A stretch of DNA of 64,000 nucleotides, from contig CM060964.1 of assembly GCA_030765045.1 (NCBI GenBank), positions 153,724,490-153,788,489 of the forward strand. Reading direction: 5' to 3'. The notes beneath the pieces are model-generated. The model was not told the DNA's origin and did not search any database. It saw only the letters and a list, made by a program, of their open reading frames with translations. Every line of letters starts with the position of its first letter. The stretch's first letter is position 1. Both the position numbers and the translations under genes were made by a program. This document shows, one piece after another, positions 47,030-55,976 of this stretch. The DNA is from Tenodera sinensis. Taxonomy: Eukaryota > Arthropoda > Insecta > Mantodea > Mantidae.

Positions 47030-47125
47030 TCATATAACTGAGCATCATTTTAACAATTTCTTTCATCCACTGTCGGATATCACCTACTCAGTTGTTAAAG
47101 GACATTAATTAATCATATTAAAAAA
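47030..47125 (+). repeat. Decayed SINE-A tail fragment
   Basis: The block aactgagcatcattttaac, ttcatccactgtcggatatc and aaaggacattaattaa corresponds to the 3' part of SINE-A at 24.95-25.03 kb (ctgagcatcatttcaccc, gtccgatatgacac, gaggacattaattc). No flanking duplication was seen. Confidence 0.55.
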
Positions 47126-47218
47126 TTTTAAAATTTGACAAAGTAATGCTGGTAGTACCAGTGCATTCATGCATCAGCCACCATAGGTAATGGGTTGATA
47201 TAACTAGTTCCTTATAAG

Positions 47219-49269
47219 TAGGGCCCAGATAGTTATGTACTAACAATCAGTAATATATGTACATATATATTTTTTTTTAAAAAAAAAATCTTGAAATATA
47301 CAATAAAACCATTATACCAAGAAATATATGTCACAATATCATTTTTTCTGTTTTCTTGAAATATAATGTTTTATTCAGGCAAACTAAAAATGAACAAGTG
47401 TACATAATAATCTGGAGATGTGCACAACTCAAAAATTGAATGTTTTCCTTTAGCTGTTAATTTTTCAAACTATGGTCCCCGTAACAATAAGGAAAATACA
47501 TGTGTTTCAAATTCTCAAACATAAAAGGTCTCCTGTTATTACATAAGATGACTTTGTACTGACTAAATGATCGTTCAGCTTCACATAAAGCAATGGGTGC
47601 ATATTTAAACTCGCATAAATGTTCTGGGGTGTACTCAATTTCAAAGACATCGGTACCACATTCATTTAGCTCTCTGTTAGTAGCACTGGTTGTCTTGAAA
47701 CTGGAAGCAAGCTTATCCTTCACTGTAGCTCTGACTGGCCCTTGCACACTTTCCAGAGAAGTGACTACAGAGTGAACAACATCAAGGCTGTCCAAAAGTT
47801 TCACAGAAGATGTCTCCAAAGATTTAGTGACAACGGATAAATGCAAAAAATTACTCTGGATGTAGGCAATATCATTTTTAAGCTTCGTGTCACTAAATGT
47901 CTGCTTTGCTGTTTCTACAGAAACTGCATCTTGAGAATCAAAATGTTGGAGTACTTGTTTCACAGGGTCAAAATTCTTCACTTAATAGCCCACAGCATCA
48001 ATACAGCTCCCACGTCTTGTAAAAATTAGTTGAGGAGGGAGTGGAAGCTCAGGAAAAATTTCTTTGAATTTATCTGCTCTGTTGTAAGCCTTTAAAAATA
48101 CTTTCTTTGTATTTGAAATCAGTGTGTCAACATAAGGCAATTCAGAATTGAAACAGTTCTGATGTGCGATGGAGTACATGCACAAGGCATGTGAGATGTA
48201 ACATTTTAGGATATAAAACTTGCAAAGCTGTGGCAACTTTGTACAGGTATGGTGCTGCATCCATCACTAGAAGGAAGGCATTACTGTTTCACCCCATTAG
48301 GCCACAAAAGCCCCATTGCATCTTTAATTTGGCAGTGTTTTGATGGTTGCATTTGGTAACACCTCATAAGTTAACTAAGGCTGACTCGCTTCATTATCTT
48401 TCAACACATCCACTATCAAATTTCCAATGCGTCTTCACTGAACATCAGTAGTCTCATCAATTGAGACCCAAATGGGACCCTCTGCAATTTCCAGACGAAT
48501 TGAGTTGATTGTTTCCATATATAAGTCAGGTACATAGTTCTTCCTGATTGTAGATTCGTCTGACAGAGTTTCATTTGTGTATCTTTCAAGAAATGCATGG
48601 AGCACTGGATTTTCTAATTTCCAGATAGGGATATCAGCACAAACCTTAGCACAGCACAAATCACTTGCAAACTGAGATTTCTGAGATCCTGGATGTTTCT
48701 GAGCTTAAGGTTCAGTGAGCAACAGCTGCTTTTGAGATGTCTTCAAAGCACGAGGCTGATAATGTGATGTGGATAAGTGTTGCAGGACAGTAGCTTTCCA
48801 TCCATGCGAAAACTGTTGAATTCTTCTGTATAATGCTTTAACTTTACACATAGTGAAGAGGTTTTCTCCTTCGGCAATATTTAACTTAAAGTTAAATGCT
48901 GAGGTGACAGAAGACAAAGCTACTGTTTGGTCTACACACGCTGGCTAATTGAAGCATTGTTGAGATGGCATGACTTGAACATGCAGTGGCAAGGTGTGCG
49001 CTATGTGACAGAGGAACGTGCAAACGGAAGCAAATGGACAGTGAGATTCAACACAAAGCATTTTTTACTGTCTCATGCTTCTAGCACATACAAGTATATT
49101 TTAAAGTGAGTAAAATTGCAACTAAGCAAGGAAGTATTAATAAATATGTAAAGTATGTTAATATGTGTACATTCAACATTTCGTTGTCATGAAACTCCAA
49201 CATATCACAAATTTATTATCTTAATGTTAATAGGAAAAAACATATAATTACATAATTATCCAGGCCCTA
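47219..49269 (-). mobile_element. hAT element, 2.05 kb, with 8-bp target duplication
   Basis: Flanked by cttataag at 47211-47218 and 49270-49277. Ends are inverted: tagggcccagatagttatgt left, tagggcctggataattatgt read inward from the right. The minus strand encodes a near-complete but broken transposase. A BED-like CKVK finger region lies near 48830. STIRKNYVPDLYMETINSIR and GPIWVSIDETTD follow near 48560-48440. A deletion or shift comes next, where the LxDAAPY block is lost, then DTLISNTKKVFLKAYNRADK (48130) and PPQLIFTRRGSCIDAV. The C-terminus is FKYAPIALCEAERSFSQYKV (47600). It belongs to the same group as the hAT at 50-55 kb. Confidence 0.9.
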
Positions 49270-49277
49270 CTTATAAG

Positions 49278-50052
49278 CAATACCAATGCACACAGTGAAT
49301 GATGTCACCCAGACTTGGTAACCACTAACAGCTAATTACTTTGTATTTGTTACTTTTGTAACCATTAATGAGCAACTAGTTACTCTGCCTCCATTGCTTC
49401 AATAACTGTTACATTAAGGTAACCATTACATTATTTTCCACCCATCCCTAGTTCCAAGGAAGCCTGTTTTACAGCATTGTGTAATCTATGAAAACATGAA
49501 ATAGACCCCTTATTTTCAACAACTGAATTCCATATGTTATTTGATCAGTTAAACAGGTTATAAGTTTATGTGCATTGAGAATTGTTTTGAGCATTTTCAC
49601 AGTCAGTTACAATGTGGGATAATGTTTTGGAGGGAAAAGGCTGATAGTCTTCAAACTACAAAACAAGAGACTTGCATGCATGGATTGCATCCTGTTTGTA
49701 ATTATTCAGAGAACATAAAATAGTACTTTTAGCTTGCTTGTTTATTGCTGGAACAGTTATGTACCTCCTTTAAAAAAAAATCAGATGCAAAATGGTAGAA
49801 ATGAAGATAACAATTGTCAGAATGATTATTTCCATATCCAGAGTTGGACAACATAAATTCTCAGTTTGGTGCAGTAATTAAGGTATGAAATTATTTAACA
49901 GACTACCACAAAGTGTCTAACAACTAAAGAGCTCTGCCATTAAAACAAGAAAACTGACATACCTTTTATGCCAGCTTAACTTTTGTTCTGTAAATGAGTA
50001 TATAATCATATAAATTGTAAATAATATGTTTAACCTGTTAAAGATAACAATG
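49278..50052. other. Intron sequence, no gene recognised
   Basis: AT-rich DNA between two hAT insertions. No coding frame or repeat is recognised. Confidence 0.5.
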
Positions 50053-51099
50053 GATATAACTAGAGCCCAGATTTTGATGTAAAGTCATCTTTAAGCAGAC
50101 GATGCTTATTAAAAAGTAAGTGCATTCTGGAGCAAATACATTAGATATATGTGCTTTTTATAGGTCATCAAAATTCATTTTTTCCACATTTTTATAATAA
50201 AGTCATTTTTTAACATTTAGATGCATTTTCTGGACATTTTCTTTCTTTTTCACACATTTATTGGGTATTTTAAAATAATTGTGGTTAAAAGCTCATTTAT
50301 ATCATCATCTTTTATAAAATAGTAACTTTGCAAGTGTGTTAATCATGTAAATAACAGAGGTCAGCATCCTAAAAGTGTTGATGAATTTATGACACATCGC
50401 CGATTACATCATGCAATACGTGTGGATTGCATCAGCCAGGACTTCAGGAGCTAGAAGTGTCGCAGTAAGAGAGTAGTTTGTGTTGTGTGTAAATTTGTTG
50501 TGCTGTGGAATTGAGATGCCGAAACAAAAACAGTCAACTGCATCCCGTTTGAAACAGTATGTTTCAGAGTTTGGCGGAAACATATTCTCTACTGATGGAA
50601 CTGTATTGTTCTCTAAAGTATGTGAAATTAAAGTCACTGCAGACAAACGGTTCACCGTACAACATGTTGGGCAGGAAAAACATTTGCGAGCTCTTCAAAA
50701 TGAGAAGAAATAAGACAAGTGTCTCAGTTACTGTTAAAAGAAACTTCTTCGACATAAACTAATAAGTCATCTTCCTTTTACAAAAGAATTATGTGAAGTG
50801 TTTGTTAGTGCAAATATTCCGCTAGGAAAAATAAGTCATTTCAAATTATGAGATTTTCTTTAATGTCACACTGGTCATACAATTCCAGATGAATTAACTT
50901 TGCGCAAAAGTTACCTACAAAAATGCTATGAAGACACATTAAACCGAATACATGAATGTGTGAATGGAAAAAAATTTATGTAACAACTGATGAGACAACC
51001 GATTCAGAGGGGCTTTATGTATCCAATGTAGTGATAGGTACGCTAGAAGCTACTAGTGCAGAACAAATGTTTCTCCTGACCTCAGAGGTTATGGAAGCT

Positions 51100-51334
51100 A
51101 AAATAAATAAATATTTTGTTGTTTAACGACGCTGTCAAGTGCCAGGATCACATCAGCGTCGCCGGTGTGCCGGAATTTTGTCCCGCAGGAGTTCTTTTAC
51201 ATGCCAGTAAATCTACTGACATGGAGCTGTCGTTTTTAAGCACACTTAAAAACCATCGACCTGGGCCGGGTTTGAACCCGCGACCTTGGGATCAGTAGGC
51301 CAGCGTCTAACCAACTGAGCCACCCCGACCGACA
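51100..51334 (-). mobile_element. SINE-B copy, full length, inside the hAT element
   Basis: The plus strand shows the reversed SINE: aataaataaatattttgttg tail, tgtttaacgacgctgtcaag, ggagttcttttacatgccag, then the reversed tRNA-like head gggtttgaacccgcgacctt and gtctaaccaactgagccacc. The insertion duplicated ttatggaagct: left copy 51089-51099, right copy 53752-53762. The right copy was later interrupted at its first four bases by the LTR element. The body is less decayed than the 8.6 kb copy. Confidence 0.88.
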
Positions 51335-51338
51335 TTAT

Positions 51339-51791
51339 TGTCACCCATCGCATTATTGTCGGCACTACCGCAAAGGAGCCGAAGGAAAGAGACAGAGAAT
51401 GGCCGCATTGTTGGGGCGCTTGCCGAAAGAGAGAAAAGGATAAAGGCTTCTGGAATCTTCTGCTTTGTATTTCACCGCAATAACTGAACTTTCCAGAATA
51501 GTGCCTAGGAGATATAAATAGCGGTAAAGTGCGACAGAAAGTGGACAGACGTATGTGAAGCGTTGAGTAATCGTGCCGACGGAAAGAAGAGACGTATGCG
51601 AAGCGTTGAGGAGTCGTGCCGACGGAGAAGGGACAGTTTTGTGACGAATTTGGAGCCGTGCTGTGAGTGAATCGGAAAAGACTTTCTTGCTGTTGCAACG
51701 AGTGTAAAAAGTTACTGTTTACGCAAATAAAAGTGTTTCTTTATCCCGACTACGTCTGTCTTCTTTACTTTACACCCACCAAAAAGTCACA
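51339..51791 (+). repeat. 5' LTR
   Basis: 453 bp, TG...CA ends. Visible signals are a TATA-like gatataaata near 51511 and a polyadenylation signal aataaaag near 51727. A ~43-bp imperfect tandem duplication covers the region from 51548 (gacgtatgtgaagcgttgag; gacgtatgcgaagcgttgag). Confidence 0.92.
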
Positions 51792-51792
51792 C

Positions 51793-51810
51793 TGGTGTCA
51801 GAAGTGGGAT
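51793..51810 (+). promoter_or_regulatory. Primer-binding site matching tRNA-Leu
   Basis: The 18-mer tggtgtcagaagtgggat begins one base after the 5' LTR. It is the complement of the 3' end of a tRNA-Leu (CAA type), ending TTCTGACA plus CCA. Reverse transcription would be primed here. The older element at 56 kb has a degenerate version at 56389-56403. Confidence 0.8.
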
Positions 51811-51870
51811 CCGTCGAATTGCTTCTAGTTTCGTTACATCGTCGTTAGAAGTTGCAACGTTAGAATCAAG

Positions 51871-53403
51871 ATGGAGAGAGATTCAGAAACCAGGATGACG
51901 GCAATGATGAAAGAATTATTCGCCGAAATGAAGACAGAAATGTCCAAGATGAAGACGGCAAACGACAACCTCGCTGCCAAAATGAAGACGGCAAACGACA
52001 ACCTCGCTGCCAAAATGAAGACGGCAAACGACAACCTCGCTGCCAAAATGGAAACGTCAAACGTCAACCTCGTTGCCGAGCTGAAAGAGATGAAGACGGA
52101 GCTTTCGGCGAAAATTGATGGCGAACTGACTGGCGTGACGGAAGACGTGGAAGAACTCGGCGAGAAGGTGGAAGACCTCTGCCAGCATGTGGACGTCGTG
52201 GAGGACGACGGGGAACGTCTTGGCGCCCTGGTAGTAAGAGTTGACGAGAGCGTCAAAGTACTGGATGCCAGGGGCAGACGGAATAGCGCGGAGCCGGGGA
52301 GGGAGCACCTAGTGGCCGAGGCGACAGTTGTGCCCGTTTCAGGTGATATGAGGGAAGACGTGGAACAACTCGGCGAACTGATTGGCGTGACGGAAGACGT
52401 GGAACAACTCGGCGAACTGACTGGCGTGACGGAAGACGTGGAAGAACTCGGCGAAAAGGTGGAAGACCTCTGCCAGCATGTGGACGTCGTGGAGGACGAC
52501 GGGGAACGTCTTGGCCCCCTGGTAGTAAGAGTTGACGAGAGCGTCAAAGTACTGGATGCCAGGGGCAGACGGAATAGCGCGGACCCGGGGAGGGAGCACC
52601 TAGTGGCCGAGGCGACAGTTGCGCCCGTTTCAGATAACGAAAGTGTACGTCTCGGGGAAGACAAAGGGGCAGTTCAGGGACGTCGTCGAGGATCCTCTGG
52701 AGGAGTGTGTCGGGTACGTAACCAACCAGTATGTGACGTGGAGGACGATCAGCAGGGAAGCGCACAAGCAAACGAGCAACACGTGAGAACCGACTTGGCG
52801 TGGGACATGGGGGGACCGTCGGAGCCATCCAATCACCTGACGCATAGTGCCATGAACGGAAGAATGGCGGACATCATCGTGGACGGCAGGATACAGGAGA
52901 GGCCGTGCCGAGCACGAGTGAACACGAGTGCAGCGGTGGACGTGACTCGCGCGGATGTGGCGGGGGTTGTTGCCGGACCCATCGGAAGCAAGGTGGCTGC
53001 GAAGGTGCGCCAGAGAGGTCGGCGGACATGGTACTCAGTGAACCCTTTCCAAGTGCGCAGGATGGCCCGTCAACACACCAGGAAGAAGGGCAACTGGACG
53101 AGGGACCGTCAAGACCGGCGGTACTGTTGCAGAATTTCGAAGCAGGATGGCATACATCGTCCTACCCGGACCAAGGGACACTATCCAACAGCGATACCTA
53201 GGATCGTGCCTCCTGGAGAAGAGGTTCGATGGGTTAGTCCACCGGTGCGCAAGGGAGATGCCGCAGTGATAGTGCTGGTCGGGATGAGGGGGGAGCAGTG
53301 TCACCCATCGCATTATTGTCGGCACTACCGCAAAGGAGCCGAAGGAAAGAGACAGAGAATGGCCGCATTGTTGGGGCGCTTGCCGAAAGAGAGAAAAGGA
53401 TAG
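51871..53403 (+). CDS. 510-codon ORF of the non-autonomous LTR element (coiled-coil N-terminus, no enzyme domain)
   Basis: An uninterrupted frame starts at ATG 51871, 60 nt after the primer-binding site, and ends 105 nt inside the 3' LTR. Residues about 1-90 are charged and heptad-like, predicted to form a coiled coil. They include three near-perfect 11-residue repeats (KTANDNLAAKM, from 33-bp tandem repeats). An acidic region has ELTGVTEDVEELGEKVEDLC, CQHVDVVEDDGERLG. Part of it is duplicated about 280 bp downstream, with LGELTGVTEDVEQ repeated. The second half is basic and decayed-looking, ending in the LTR. No CCHC knuckle, protease, RT or integrase is visible. I infer a remnant gag-like N-terminus fused in frame to leftover pol; a role in particle packaging is conjecture. 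Being open for 510 codons is notable for a defective element. Confidence 0.7.
   Translation: MERDSETRMTAMMKELFAEMKTEMSKMKTANDNLAAKMKTANDNLAAKMKTANDNLAAKMETSNVNLVAELKEMKTELSAKIDGELTGVTEDVEELGEKVEDLCQHVDVVEDDGERLGALVVRVDESVKVLDARGRRNSAEPGREHLVAEATVVPVSGDMREDVEQLGELIGVTEDVEQLGELTGVTEDVEELGEKVEDLCQHVDVVEDDGERLGPLVVRVDESVKVLDARGRRNSADPGREHLVAEATVAPVSDNESVRLGEDKGAVQGRRRGSSGGVCRVRNQPVCDVEDDQQGSAQANEQHVRTDLAWDMGGPSEPSNHLTHSAMNGRMADIIVDGRIQERPCRARVNTSAAVDVTRADVAGVVAGPIGSKVAAKVRQRGRRTWYSVNPFQVRRMARQHTRKKGNWTRDRQDRRYCCRISKQDGIHRPTRTKGHYPTAIPRIVPPGEEVRWVSPPVRKGDAAVIVLVGMRGEQCHPSHYCRHYRKGAEGKRQRMAALLGRLPKERKG
53281..53298 (+). promoter_or_regulatory. Polypurine tract
   Basis: The purine-rich run gggatgaggggggagcag lies immediately upstream of the 3' LTR TG. 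It is the expected second-strand primer site of the LTR element. Counterparts precede the LTRs at 37261 and 57664. Confidence 0.8.
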
Positions 53404-53751
53404 AGGCTTCTGGAATCTTCTGCTTTGTATTTCACCGCAATAACTGAACTTTCCAGAATAGTGCCTGGGAGATATAAATAGCGGTAAAGTGCGACAGAAA
53501 GTGGACAGACGTATGTGAAGCGTTGAGTAGTCGTGCCGACAGAAAGAAGAGACGTATGCGAAGCGTTGAGGAGTCGTGCCGACGGAGAAGGGACAGTTTT
53601 GTGACGAATTTGGAGCCGTGCTGTGAGTGAATCGGAAAAGGCTTTCTTGCTGTTGCATCGAGTGTAAAAAGTCACCGTTTACGCAAATAAAAGTGTTTCT
53701 TTATCCCGACTACATCTATCTTCTTTACTTTACACCCACCAAAAAGTCACA
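53299..53751 (+). repeat. 3' LTR
   Basis: 453 bp, aligned end to end with the 5' LTR without gaps as far as I can see. The ten mismatches are dispersed and mostly transitions. The coding frame of the internal ORF extends into its first 105 bp. Confidence 0.92.
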
Positions 53752-54982
53752 TTATGGAAGCTGTTAACCACAGTCAGATATGTATACTGTTCAATAAATC
53801 CATGTGTTTATTGTGGCCCAGTGGAATACAACATGACAACATGCTCCTCTTCCTAACAGACTGGCGCCTTACATGGTAATGGCAGCAGAACCGATCCAAT
53901 CATTTTACAGTAAGATGGTGCATGTTACGTGTTTGGCCCATGCTTTTCATTGAATTGCGGAACAGGTCACATCAACATTTCCAGAAGTAGATACACTAAT
54001 TTCCACAGTAAAGAAAATATTTTTGAAAGCACCAACCCAAACGATGTATTTGAAAGACAAAGCCCCTAATATAGGTTTGACCCCAGCACCAATTTTAACA
54101 CACTGGGGTACATGGTTAACTGCATGTATATACCACTGTGACAATTTTCAAATAGTGAGAGAAGTGGTGAATAGCTTTGATAGGGCAGATTCTAAGGCAA
54201 TTGAGAGTGCAGAGGATGTGTTTTCTGATACTCAAATCAAGGTAAATTAGCGTTCATTAAATCAAATTTTGCATTTTTGATGGAAACCATAACCCACCTT
54301 GAAGAAAGTGGCATGACATTGGATAAGTCGATAGAGTTAGTGAGGATTGCGGAAGAGAGGATACAAAATGTAAAAGGATACAAAATTAGACAGAAACTAA
54401 CATTTGTGTTGGACAAAAATAAAGGATACCAAACAGTTTGTCAGATTGCCGATATCTTGTCAGGAGAAAACTTCAGAACTGATATTTTTGAACATGATTT
54501 AACAGGCAGTGACATAGTGTTTTTCAAATATGCACCTATAATACTGTGGAAGTGGAGAGAAGTTTCTCAAAATATAAAACAGTTTTAGCTGACAACCGCC
54601 GTTCCTTTACTTTTGATAACTTGAAGATGGCCATGGTGGTGTATTGCAACGCTAAGTATGGTATGTTTTGGCTAATGGGTACAGTAACTTATTTTACACA
54701 TTTTATAAAACTGAAAATGACCTGATGAATTTTGAGTTTATTTATTATTTAGTAGCAATAATTGCATTATTTACTAAGAAAGTTAATTTTAAAATGTGGT
54801 TATTCGAACCATATATTCATTATTTGTCTATGACAGTTCCCAATTTATTATTATGAAAGAAATTGTTAATTTTTGTTAGGTCATTTTTTTACATTTTATG
54901 TGCATTTTTATTATATTTTAAGGACATTTTATAGCTCATTTTTAGAGAATTTTTAGGTCAACTTCCAGGCCCTAGATATAAC

Positions 54983-55553
54983 ATATATTATCTGGTATGT
55001 AATTAAATGATTTGGATTTTAACACCAAATTTCCAGGCTGATGTAAATACTGTAAATATGTCATGTAATCCTTATGTAACATGACCTGTCCAATATGAGT
55101 ATGTCCAAAAGGATGAAATAAATTGAATTGCATTAAAGGTCAGTGTTGTTCATTATACTATTCAGTTGTTGGTTTGTTGAACTTCTCACAATCTATTCAA
55201 GATGCTCTCGGGCATCAAACCATATTTTCGCACAATCTGTTTTGCCAAGTATTACGTTTGTTCTTCATGTGCATTGTTTGTTTACCTTTAGACCCATGTG
55301 CCTCAGTTCTTTCAGAAGTATAAGAAATAATTATTTTAAGTAAGCTGCAATACCTCTCACAACCCAAACCAAACTACAGCACTGTTAAAATATTCCTCTA
55401 CTTTTCACATTTCAGTGTTGGCAGAGTTGGGCTCACGTACACTATTATTTCATTTTATCTTGAAAAAATATTTGGCTTTTAGGAATGTATAAAAAGGCTT
55501 AACTAGAAAGTAGCTGTATTTTTAATAAGTGTGTGTGTGTGTCAATGTTGTAG
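54983..55553. other. Intron sequence ending at a splice acceptor
   Basis: AT-rich DNA. The last bases, gtgtgtgtgtgtgtcaatgttgtag, put a short (GT)n run about 10-25 nt upstream of the acceptor in place of a long pyrimidine tract. Such UG runs are known binding sites of CELF/Bruno- and TDP-43-type splice regulators; whether they act here is unknown. Confidence 0.5.
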
Positions 55554-55688
55554 GTATTTGCATACACTAAAAGGCAGCAGATTATGTCTGATGACAATTG
55601 TTTGGATGCCTCAAGTCCTGGAGGACCTGTGAAACTAGTGCGCTGTCATGGTATGGGTGGTAATCAAGCCTGGACATACAATACACAG
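55554..55688 (+). CDS. Polypeptide GalNAc-transferase exon (lectin repeat beta)
   Basis: This 45-codon exon, AG acceptor to CAG|gtaatt, reads VFAYTKRQQIMSDDNCLDAS, then SPGGPVKLVRCHGMGGNQAW and TYNTQ. It carries the beta repeat of the ricin-type lectin domain, with the CLD motif, the second cysteine and the QxW motif (NQAW). It is in phase with the preceding exon (whose last codons are GGNQ) after a 25 kb intron. In the GALNT1/13 proteins the next segment is the gamma repeat with a third CLD. I did not find it in the remaining 8.3 kb, so the gene continues beyond the window or the exon is too short to recognise. Confidence 0.93.
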
Positions 55689-55976
55689 GTAATTCACATT
55701 TAAATGGGACTTTTAGATTTATCTGAAACTTTTTCAATGAACTGTCATGAACAATTTTTGAAAATTTCCTTTTAGTTCTTTTCCAATTACTCAAACTATT
55801 TTTGGAAGAATTGAAAATATTAGCCTGTGTTTGGTTATTAAGTAAATCTTAAGTTATTGTGATTGCATGTTTAACTGATTAATTCTGATATTTCTAACAA
55901 CACTTGCTTATTGTTGCTAAAAGATGATGACTGTCATGCAAAATATCACTGAAAGTTTAGTCCACAATTATAATAT

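Larger units (their letters stand above)
51339..53751 (+). mobile_element. Short non-autonomous LTR retrotransposon with two LTRs
   Basis: Complete layout: 453-bp LTR (TGTCACC...GTCACA), primer-binding site, one long ORF, polypurine tract, second 453-bp LTR. The 4-bp target duplication is ttat at 51335-51338 and 53752-53755. The internal part is only about 1.5 kb, with no reverse transcriptase, RNase H or integrase core, so it must use another element's enzymes. The two LTRs differ at ten positions by my count (nine transitions, one transversion), so it is moderately young. It inserted into the target duplication of the adjacent SINE. Confidence 0.92.
50061..54974 (+). mobile_element. hAT element carrying a SINE and an LTR retrotransposon
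   Basis: Flanked by gatataac at 50053-50060 and 54975-54982. The ends are inverted (tagagcccagattttgat; tagggcctggaagttgac read inward). The transposase starts at 50518 with MPKQKQSTASRLKQYVSEFG. A BED-like finger follows in which one cysteine reads Ser (VLFSKVCEIKV). Next come RKSYLQKCYEDTLNRIH and VTTDETTDSEGLYVSNVVIG, then LTSEVMEA. After the 2.65 kb insertion the same protein resumes: VNHSQICILFNKSM, CLAHAFH, STVKKIFLKAPTQTMYLKDK, PAPILTHWGTWLTACIYH. The damaged C-terminal dimerisation motif lies near 54540. Several stops are present. Without the inserts it would be ~2.27 kb. Confidence 0.92.

Noticed and set aside
51240..51334. Candidate tRNA gene on the minus strand
   Set aside because: It is the head of SINE-B; the same head recurs at 9.0 kb within another SINE copy.
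51952..52060. 33-bp tandem repeats resembling a CRISPR-like array
   Set aside because: The units are adjacent, without unique spacers, and encode the KTANDNLAAKM repeats of the LTR-element ORF.
51834..52664. 276-codon minus-strand Ser/Thr-rich frame
   Set aside because: It is the shadow of the repetitive plus-strand ORF and has no features of its own.
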